Assembly: GCA_024278415.1 (NCBI GenBank)
Contig: JAJRTI010000263.1
Location: 1-31,505, forward strand
Reading direction: 5' to 3'
DNA length: 31,505 nucleotides
Source: Planctomycetota bacterium
GTDB lineage: Bacteria > Planctomycetota > Brocadiia > JAJRTI01
In this document: positions 25,503 to 31,505 of the stretch, piece after piece
Layout of the letters: every line of letters starts with the position of its first letter
How positions within the stretch are numbered: position 1 is the first letter of the stretch
Made by a program: the position numbers and the translations under genes
The notes under the pieces: model-generated
What the model was told of the DNA's origin: nothing
Databases searched by the model: none
What the model saw: the letters and a program-made list of their open reading frames with translations, nothing else

Positions 25503-26727
25503 GTGAGTCTCCGTCCTGCGAGCGCTTGGGGGGGCGATTGGTGACGCTGCATCTGACAGATGTCCCACCCTGCGGTCGGGCCGCGACGTGGAGAGTGGCG
25601 TCGATGAGCCGGGCGCGGTGCTGCATAATGCGAAGGCCGATGCCCGCAGATTCGCTGGTGTGATGGATGCCGATGCCGTCGTCGGTGACTGACAGTGTCA
25701 CACGGTTGGGTGATGCGGACAGGGCGAGTTCGACGAAGCTGGGTTTCGCGTGCTGCGTCGCGTTCCGAAGCGCTTCCTGGGCGATGTAGTAGAGGTGAGT
25801 CGCGACAGTGTTGTCGTGAAGCAGCACGGGCGAGTCGCAGATGAATGTGCAGCGCACGCCAGACAGCTCTTGGGTAGTGGTCGCGAGGGCCTCGATCGCG
25901 GCCATGAGCCCGTCCGAAGTTACCTCCACCGGGTGGAGGCCGCGCACAAAGCCTCTGGCTTGGACAACGGCCTCACGGATGCGCTGTGCGATTTCCCCCG
26001 CACTCTGGGCTTCAGGCAGCCCCAGCGCGTCGAGGCGCCGGGCGAGCGTCTCGCACATGAAGCCGACGCCCGTGAGTTGCTGGCAGAGACCATCGTGCAA
26101 GTCCTCGCTGATGCGCGTGCGCTCCTGCTCGCCTGCAGCCAGCAGTTCGTTCTCAAGTTGACGAAGTCTCGTAATGTCGATAAGCATGGCCAGCACGCCC
26201 GTGACCTCGTCGTTGTCGTCATGCATGCGGCCGAGGCTGAGTAGAGCCCAGATCCGCTCACCGTCCTTGCGCAAGAAGGGGAAGTCCGACTGTGTACGCA
26301 TCCCTTGCGTGCTCCGTTCGAACTGCTGCCCCAGGTCGGTGTGAGCGGCCGAGTCGAGGAAGTCGAACAGGTACGCGCCCTGCATCTCCTCCGGCGTATA
26401 GCCAAGCATCTCCGCGAGGCGATCGTTCACGAACACGGTCCGGCACTGGCGATCCAAGAGCCAAATCCCCTCCTGGGCGGTCTCAACAATCTTGCGGTAG
26501 CGCTGATGGTCTTCAGACGCGGTCGAGCACGCGCACCTGAAGGCGCCGAAGAAGGCCCCTGAGATGAGAGTCGTGGCCGATAGCCACAGCAACAGGTGCA
26601 GAGGCATGGGGCTATCGCCGCGGGTGAGATCCTGGCGAAGCGCGAGAGCGAGGCATATCGCCCCAGCGCACACGGCCACGATCGCCCAACAGGGCCACAC
26701 AAACGCATTTTGCGATTTTGGCTGCAC
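25480..26727 (-). CDS. Membrane PAS sensor histidine kinase (HisKA_3 type)
   Basis: A 415-residue kinase with two membrane spans (about 10-30 and 42-64) and almost no periplasmic loop, a PAS domain (about 75-190: IVETAQEGIWLLD, FVNDRLAEMLGYTPEEM, FLRKDGERIWALLS), a dimerisation domain with phospho-acceptor His211 (RISEDLHDGLCQQL) and an HATPase domain (YYIAQEALRNATQHA, VTDDGIGI, GIGLRIMQHRA). HisKA_3 kinases pair with NarL-type regulators, as here. The short loop and the PAS domain suggest an internal or membrane-derived signal. The start is GTG 26727 with GAGGA 9 bases upstream. Confidence 0.92.
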   Translation of the reverse strand: MQPKSQNAFVWPCWAIVAVCAGAICLALALRQDLTRGDSPMPLHLLLWLSATTLISGAFFGAFRCACSTASEDHQRYRKIVETAQEGIWLLDRQCRTVFVNDRLAEMLGYTPEEMQGAYLFDFLDSAAHTDLGQQFERSTQGMRTQSDFPFLRKDGERIWALLSLGRMHDDNDEVTGVLAMLIDITRLRQLENELLAAGEQERTRISEDLHDGLCQQLTGVGFMCETLARRLDALGLPEAQSAGEIAQRIREAVVQARGFVRGLHPVEVTSDGLMAAIEALATTTQELSGVRCTFICDSPVLLHDNTVATHLYYIAQEALRNATQHAKPSFVELALSASPNRVTLSVTDDGIGIHHTSESAGIGLRIMQHRARLIDATLHVAARPQGGTSVRCSVTNRPPKRSQDGDSLEPRRPT

Positions 26728-26835
26728 TGGCGAGTGTCCTCATCGATCAAGTCGGTCCACCCATTGTCCGCCAGAATACAAGCCGGGGCCGCGGGGGTCA
26801 AGCGCCGGGACGAGGGGCCGAGTGGGGAGCGGCTT

Positions 26836-26906
26836 GTTCGTAGTCGGGCGATTCATCGCCCGTTCGTGCAGCCTGCCGGCGGGCGATGAATCGCCGGACG
26901 ACAGGC
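26836..26906. repeat. Bipartite inverted-repeat element upstream of the M16 gene
   Basis: Two 27-base arms (26836-26862 and 26880-26906) match as inverted repeats at about 22 of 27 positions. Each contains a GGCGATTCATCGCC-like palindrome. The core resembles the GGGCGATTTATCGCCC core at 5207-5222. It lies in the divergent spacer between the kinase and peptidase genes. Confidence 0.7.
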
Positions 26907-26918
26907 TAGCCGCGCGAG

Positions 26919-26947
26919 TTGACTCAGCATCTCGGGCGCACTACGAT
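26919..26947 (+). promoter_or_regulatory. Promoter predicted to give a near-leaderless M16 mRNA
   Basis: TTGACT (26919-26924, 5 of 6) and TACGAT (26942-26947, 4 of 6) are spaced by 17 bases. The ATG is at 26958, only 10 bases after the -10, and no Shine-Dalgarno is present. Confidence 0.45.
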
Positions 26948-26957
26948 ACTCGCCAAC

Positions 26958-28247
26958 ATGTACACATACGATAAAGTTTCGCTCCCCAACGCCTTGCGCG
27001 TCATTTTCTTAGAGATGCCGCACGTGCATTCCGTGGTGTGCGCTGCCTACGTGGGCATGGGCTCTCGGTTCGAGACGGACGAAGAGGCCGGGCTGTCGCA
27101 CTTGCTCGAGCACATGCTGTTCCGCGGTGCGCGGGGCTACAAGGACTCCCTGGAGTTGCTGGAGGCGGTGGACGATTTCGGCGGGGCCGCGGACGCGTTC
27201 ACCTGCCCGGAATACTCCGCGTTCATCACGTCCGCGCACGCGCGCAATGGCGGCAAGGCGCTTCAGGTGCTGATCGATCTGTTGCTGGGCGGCGAGTTCC
27301 GCGCCGCCGACCTCACGGTCGAACGCGACATCGTGCTGGAGGAGATCGCCGGCTTCGAGGGCGCGGACGGCGACTATGTGAACATCGACGACATGGCGTA
27401 TAACCTCATGTGGAAGCATGGGCGCAGCGGCCGGCCGTCGTTCGGCACTGCGCGGTCCGTGCGGTCGTTCACGGTTGACGACCTTCGGCGCCACTACGAA
27501 CGCTTCTTCGTGCCGCCCTGCACCGTGCTTTGCATCGCGGGCCAGTTCGACCGCCGCGGCTTGCAGACGTCGATCGAGGATGCGTTTGGCGAGGCGACCG
27601 GCGAAAAGCCAGAGGTCGACGCGCAGATTGCCGACGACCAGACGAAACCCCGGTCGCTGTTCGTGCCGTTCCCCTCGTCGACCGTGCAAGTCAAGTTGTG
27701 CCACAAGGCGTTCTCTTATCGCGACCCACAATTGACCGCGATGCTCATCGCGGCCGACGTGCTCGGCGGCGGGGTGAGCAGCCGGCTCATGACCGGCGTG
27801 CGCGAGCGTGCGGGACTGGTGTACGACATCGCCTGCATGCCGACGCTCTTCGGCGACGTGGGCTCCGTGGACATCCTCACCCGCACGAGCAAGGCCAACC
27901 TCGTGAAAACCATCGAGGCCGTGACCGGGGAACTGAAGCGACTCCTGGACGACGGCATCACCGACCGCGAGCTGCGGCGCACTGAGGAGAGCGTCTTCAC
28001 GCAGATGCACTACGTCATGGACAGCTCCATGGACATGGCAAGCTGGTTCGGCGTCGAGGAGTTGCTCGCGGCGCCGGAGGCCCCGGAGACGCCGGAGATC
28101 CAGGCCGAGAAAGTGCGCAACGTGAGCCGCGAAGAACTCGCAGACGTGCTGCGGCAAATCTTCCAGCCCGACCGGCGCAGCATGGTCGTGCTGGGCCCGG
28201 GCAGTTGGTGGCAGCGCCGGAAGGTGCGCCGGCTGCTGGGCGAGTGA
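26958..28247 (+). CDS. M16-family zinc peptidase
   Basis: A 429-residue peptidase of the pitrilysin/processing-peptidase type. The inverted zinc motif HLLEH is at 48-52 with the third ligand Glu128 in ERDIVLEEI, 76 residues after His52 as expected, so the enzyme should be active. The C-terminal half (SSTVQVKLCHKAFSYRDPQL, LGGGVSSRLMTGVRERAGLV) is the usual non-catalytic partner domain. M16B peptidases often work as dimers with an inactive paralogue, but none is adjacent here. No signal peptide is seen, so it is probably cytoplasmic. ATG 26958 is chosen over an in-frame TTG at 26919, which is part of the promoter. Confidence 0.92.
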   Translation: MYTYDKVSLPNALRVIFLEMPHVHSVVCAAYVGMGSRFETDEEAGLSHLLEHMLFRGARGYKDSLELLEAVDDFGGAADAFTCPEYSAFITSAHARNGGKALQVLIDLLLGGEFRAADLTVERDIVLEEIAGFEGADGDYVNIDDMAYNLMWKHGRSGRPSFGTARSVRSFTVDDLRRHYERFFVPPCTVLCIAGQFDRRGLQTSIEDAFGEATGEKPEVDAQIADDQTKPRSLFVPFPSSTVQVKLCHKAFSYRDPQLTAMLIAADVLGGGVSSRLMTGVRERAGLVYDIACMPTLFGDVGSVDILTRTSKANLVKTIEAVTGELKRLLDDGITDRELRRTEESVFTQMHYVMDSSMDMASWFGVEELLAAPEAPETPEIQAEKVRNVSREELADVLRQIFQPDRRSMVVLGPGSWWQRRKVRRLLGE

Positions 28248-28313
28248 GCATAGAGATACAAGCTGTCATGAATTCCCTGGGTCTCGCAAAGCGCTGGATG
28301 CGTCGCGAGCAAT

Positions 28314-28476
28314 GCGCTGAAAGCGCTACACTCCATAGCCCAGTGCAAGCTCGTTCGGCCGCGCCAGCGGGCGAACGAGTGCCGCGCTGGGGCATAGGTC
28401 GTTCGTCTGCCAGAACAACGCTGAAAGCGTTGCACAGGCGCATGGGTTCGGCGTTGTGGAACGCTTTCAGCGTTCC
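28314..28476. repeat. Group of trinucleotide-loop hairpins
   Basis: Three hairpins share the loop GAA or its complement TTC: GCGCT-GAA-AGCGC (28314-28326), CAACGCT-GAA-AGCGTTG (28416-28432) and GGAACGCT-TTC-AGCGTTCC (28458-28476). A further stem CTCGTTCG/CGAACGAG spans 28350-28379. Together with the two palindromes downstream they fill the 439-base spacer between the M16 and flavoprotein genes, where no gene is seen. Confidence 0.65.
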
Positions 28477-28497
28477 CCTGGTCGGGGCCGGCGCGGA

Positions 28498-28534
28498 CCC
28501 AGGGTAAGCCGCGCGTTGCGCGGCTTACCCTGGG
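28498..28534. repeat. Perfect 17-base-stem hairpin with GTT loop
   Basis: CCCAGGGTAAGCCGCGC, GTT and GCGCGGCTTACCCTGGG form a 37-base perfect hairpin. A second hairpin with the same loop, CACCCC-GTT-GGGGTG, is at 28546-28560. Could be a strong terminator of the peptidase gene, though only a short T-run follows. Confidence 0.75.
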
Positions 28535-28686
28535 CTTTGGAGTTGCACCCCGTTGGGGTGAGGAGCCCGTAATCTCTTATCTACGCTTGTAGCCCGCAGA
28601 AGTGTTGCGGCGGAACGATACCATCGGCTGAGCGTGTCATCCGCAACATCGCGTACGGGCTAGGCGCTTGAGACCGGTCCCATCCG

Positions 28687-30687
28687 ATGCAAACCGATCC
28701 GCACACACTTGCCGAGGGCCTGACCCTCACGGTCCACACCTGCCACACCATCGTGGTGGGCACCGGCGCGGCCGGGCTGAACTGCGCGCAGCAGCTCCAC
28801 GACATGGGAGTGCACGACGTGGCCGTCATCACCGAGCGCCTGGGCGCGGGCACGTCGGCCAACTCGGGGTCGGACAAGCAGACGTACTACAAGCTGGGCA
28901 TCTTCGGAGACGTGCCGGACAGCCCCATGGAGTTCGCGCGTTCGCTCACCGCAGGCGGCATGATGCACGGCGACCTCGCGTACATCGAGGGCGTGTGCAG
29001 CGCGCAGGCGTTCTACAATCTTGTGCGCAATGGCGTGCCGTTCCCCTTCAATCGTTACGGTGCGTACGTGGGATACAAGACCGACCACGACCCGCGGCAG
29101 CGCGCGACGTCGGCCGGGCCCAAGACGTCCATGCTCATGGTCGAAACGTCGCTGGCCCAACTGCGTCGGTACGGCACGCGCATCTTCGACCAGCACGAGG
29201 TCGTCCGCCTCCTCACACACGGCGAACGCGACGGCAAGCGCGTCGTGGGCGCGCTCGCGATCGACAAGACGCAAATCGAGAACGACACGTTCGGCCTGGT
29301 GTTGTTCAACGCGCAAAACATCGTGTTGGCGACCGGCGGGCCTGGCGAGATGTACAAGACAAGCGTGTACCCGGTCGGCCAAGTCGGCAACCATGGGCTC
29401 GCGCTTGAGATCGGAGCGGTCGCGAACAACTTGACCGAGTCCCAGTTCGGCCTCGCGTCCACCGGGTTCCGCTGGAATCTGTCGGGCACGTACCAGCAAG
29501 TCATTCCCTGCTACTTCAGCACCGACGCGGACGGCGGGGACAGGCGCTACTTCCTCAACGACTACTTCTACGACATGGGGCAATTGGCCACGAACACCTT
29601 CCTCAAGGGCTACCAGTGGCCGTTCCACGCGGCGCGGCTCCAGGACATGGGCTCGTCCGGCGTCGACATCGCGGTGCACAACGAGATCGCCGCAGGCCGG
29701 CGCGTGTTCATGGACTTCATGCAGAACCCGCAGGCAGGCAGCGGCGTGGGCGAGTTCGCGTTCGCGGACCTTGCGCCGGAGGCGCGGGATTACCTCGAAG
29801 CCTCGGGCGCGATGCAAGCCACGCCGTACGAGCGGCTCCAGCACATGAACCCGTTGAGCATCGAGATCTACGAGGAGCACAAGGTCGACCTGCGGGAGCC
29901 GCTGGAGGTGGCGGTGTGCGCGCAGCACAACAACGGCGGCCTGCGCGGCAGCATATGGTGGGAGTCGAACGTCAAGCACCTTTTCCCCATCGGCGAGATC
30001 AACGGCTGCCACGGCGTGCGCCCCGGCGGCAGCGCGCTCAACTCTGGGCAGGTCGGCGGCATGCGCGCGGCACAGTACATCGCCAACGTGTACCGCGATG
30101 CGCCGCTGGCTCCCGACGCGTTCGCGGCCCTGGTCGCGGGCCAAGTGCAGGAGGAGCTGGCCGAGATCAAGCGTTACGTGGAGGCGCCTGAGTCCGCGCC
30201 GAACGTGCGCGAGGTCCGGAGCGAAATTCAGGAGCGCATGAGCGCGCACGCCGCGTTCATCCGAAGCGAGGCGGGGACGCGGGAGGCGATAGACGGAGCC
30301 AAGCGCTTGCGTGCCCGGCTCGCCAAGGATGGCATGCGCGTCGCGAACCGGCAGCAGCTCGTCACCGCGATCCAGAACGCGAATCTCTGCCTCACGCACG
30401 TCGCCTATCTGGAGGCGCTCCGCGCGCTCATCGAGCGCGGCGGCGGGAGCCGCGGTGCGTACATGGTGCTCGACGACGCGGGCGATCTTAGCGTGAAGAC
30501 TAAGAGGGGCGAATGCCTGCGCCATCGTGCGGAGAATGTGGCCATGCGGAACGAGATACTGGAGGTGCAACTCAACGCGCGCGGGGAGTTTGACGTGTGG
30601 CCGGCGCCGGTGCGGCCGCTGCCGAACGACGATTCTTGGTACGAAACCACGTGGTCCGAGTGGCGGGAAGGCAGGATCTTCGCGTAA
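28687..30687 (+). CDS. FAD-dependent oxidoreductase, fumarate-reductase/succinate-dehydrogenase flavoprotein-like
   Basis: A 666-residue flavoprotein. The dinucleotide fold is VVGTGAAGLNCAQQL (23-37), the second FAD contact is NIVLATGGPGEMYK, and the C-terminal HLFPIGEINGCHGVRPGGSA matches the conserved GE-GxxG-GxxR FAD/substrate block of the fumarate reductase/L-aspartate oxidase group. There is no His in the region that carries covalent FAD in succinate dehydrogenase (GTSANSGSDKQTYY), so FAD is probably non-covalent. No iron-sulphur or membrane-anchor subunit follows, so it is not a standard complex II; the substrate is unknown. Start ATG 28687 has no clear ribosome site. The next gene overlaps it by one base (TAATG). 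Confidence 0.85.
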   Translation: MQTDPHTLAEGLTLTVHTCHTIVVGTGAAGLNCAQQLHDMGVHDVAVITERLGAGTSANSGSDKQTYYKLGIFGDVPDSPMEFARSLTAGGMMHGDLAYIEGVCSAQAFYNLVRNGVPFPFNRYGAYVGYKTDHDPRQRATSAGPKTSMLMVETSLAQLRRYGTRIFDQHEVVRLLTHGERDGKRVVGALAIDKTQIENDTFGLVLFNAQNIVLATGGPGEMYKTSVYPVGQVGNHGLALEIGAVANNLTESQFGLASTGFRWNLSGTYQQVIPCYFSTDADGGDRRYFLNDYFYDMGQLATNTFLKGYQWPFHAARLQDMGSSGVDIAVHNEIAAGRRVFMDFMQNPQAGSGVGEFAFADLAPEARDYLEASGAMQATPYERLQHMNPLSIEIYEEHKVDLREPLEVAVCAQHNNGGLRGSIWWESNVKHLFPIGEINGCHGVRPGGSALNSGQVGGMRAAQYIANVYRDAPLAPDAFAALVAGQVQEELAEIKRYVEAPESAPNVREVRSEIQERMSAHAAFIRSEAGTREAIDGAKRLRARLAKDGMRVANRQQLVTAIQNANLCLTHVAYLEALRALIERGGGSRGAYMVLDDAGDLSVKTKRGECLRHRAENVAMRNEILEVQLNARGEFDVWPAPVRPLPNDDSWYETTWSEWREGRIFA

Positions 30688-31505
30688 TGCCCGCAGCCAC
30701 CATGCCGGGATCCGCATGGATCTTCCTTACCCTGGGCTGCGCGTTCGTGCAGGCGCTGTGGATGGCGCTCAGCAAGCGGGGCCTCCAGCATTTAGAGCCG
30801 ACGCGCTTCATGCTCTACTTCCGCGCGCCGGTGGTTGTGGCCACCGCGCCGATGCTCCTGCTGTGGTCATTCCCCAGCGTCGGGTTGGCTTTCTGGGGAT
30901 TGGTGCTGTTGTGTGCAGCCGTCGAATGTGTGCGATTGGTGTCGTTTGCAGTGGGCACGAAGCAAGATTATTACGCCACGTACAGTCTCACAAACATGGC
31001 GCCGTTGTTCGTGCTGGTGCTCGCGCCGAGTGTCCTCCATGAGAAGACCACGTGGCCGGTCGTGGCCGGTGCGGCGAGCGTGGTCACGGGCGGCTTGATC
31101 TTCTACAGGGCGGGGCGCTTCACGCTCGCGGGCGTGCTGGCTGCGCTCGCGCAAGGTGGCGCGACCGTGCTGTGTCGGCGTGGGTTCGCGTATTGCCAGT
31201 CGCCGCTCCAGTTCGTCGTGCCCATGTACGTGGTCTCGACCGCGATGTTGCTGCTCATGGAGAGTGCGCGCGTCGGACGCGGCGCGCCGGGCGGATTCGT
31301 CGCCGGCATGGGACGGACAGTCGCCGGCTTCGGCGCGGAGTGGCGGGCGCTCCTCCCCTTGAGCGCGTTGAACGTGGCCGCGGGTCTCACATTCATCTAC
31401 GGCCTCGATCTGGCCCCGGCCACGACGCACTTCTCCATCCTTTTCCGCACGAGCCTCATCTTCGGCTTCATCCTCAGTCTGGTGCTCCTCAAGGAATACG
31501 AGCAC
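30687..31505 (+). CDS. EamA/DMT-like multispan membrane transporter (partial, cut by window end)
   Basis: The reading frame is open from ATG 30687 to the right edge (273 codons, no stop), so the C terminus is missing. The product has about nine hydrophobic spans so far: WIFLTLGCAFVQALWMAL, VVVATAPMLLLWSF, LAFWGLVLLCAAVECV, APLFVLVLAPSVL, VVAGAASVVTGGLIFY, a second half starting GVLAALAQGGA, and SLIFGFILSLVLLKEYEH at the edge. The repeated five-span halves and the late ...FGFILSLVLLKE match the EamA/DMT exporter fold. ATG 30687 overlaps the flavoprotein stop (TAATG), so the two are coupled; ATG 30702 is an alternative. A role in exporting a product of the flavoprotein is a guess. Confidence 0.75.
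   Translation, partial: MPAATMPGSAWIFLTLGCAFVQALWMALSKRGLQHLEPTRFMLYFRAPVVVATAPMLLLWSFPSVGLAFWGLVLLCAAVECVRLVSFAVGTKQDYYATYSLTNMAPLFVLVLAPSVLHEKTTWPVVAGAASVVTGGLIFYRAGRFTLAGVLAALAQGGATVLCRRGFAYCQSPLQFVVPMYVVSTAMLLLMESARVGRGAPGGFVAGMGRTVAGFGAEWRALLPLSALNVAAGLTFIYGLDLAPATTHFSILFRTSLIFGFILSLVLLKEYEH

Overview
The window is GC-rich (roughly two thirds G+C by eye) bacterial chromosomal DNA carrying 21 supported protein genes; the last one runs off the right edge. No rRNA, tRNA, CRISPR array, transposase or phage gene was seen. The mix of Gfo/Idh/MocA oxidoreductase, URO-D-family protein, DegT aminotransferase, BNR-type secreted protein, GT-C-like membrane protein, TPR-CHAT protein and STN-domain secreted protein, with intergenic DNA packed with small palindromes, looks like an uncultured member of the Planctomycetota/Hydrogenedentota-like lineages. 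No phylogenetic marker is present, so this placement is a guess.

Layout. Left part (1-9467, all + strand): small secreted protein, Gfo/Idh oxidoreductase, GT-C-like membrane protein, queA, a secreted and membrane-anchored TPR-CHAT protein, and a URO-D-family protein. Then two minus-strand genes (9708-12086): a sigma-54-type activator whose receiver domain lacks the usual phospho-acceptor, and a secreted STN-domain protein. From a strong sigma-70-like promoter at 12325-12353 runs a compact six-gene + strand operon (12411-17728): lysine 2,3-aminomutase-like radical SAM enzyme, a Ddl-like ATP-grasp ligase, a metallo-beta-lactamase-fold protein, a spore-photoproduct-lyase-like radical SAM protein with an unusual cysteine motif, a second Ddl-like ATP-grasp ligase and a GNAT acetyltransferase. 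Most junctions overlap or are very short. This is the best candidate in the window for an undescribed pathway: it could make a beta-amino-acid-containing peptide-like metabolite.

Right part: a large secreted BNR-repeat protein (minus); a LacI-family regulator with a candidate promoter and a near-perfect palindromic operator, overlapping by one base a Glu/Leu-type amino-acid dehydrogenase, followed by a DegT/DnrJ aminotransferase; a minus-strand PAS histidine kinase and NarL-type response regulator pair; an M16 zinc peptidase; a fumarate-reductase-like flavoprotein; and an EamA/DMT-like membrane protein cut by the window end.

The intergenic regions hold a second theme. Several spacers carry bipartite elements: an outer imperfect inverted repeat encloses two small hairpins, and the arms differ between copies while the architecture stays. 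A related set of hairpins has three-base loops (GTT/AAC, GAA/TTC, AAA). Two queA/M16-type genes have promoters so close to the start codon that leaderless or near-leaderless mRNAs are predicted.
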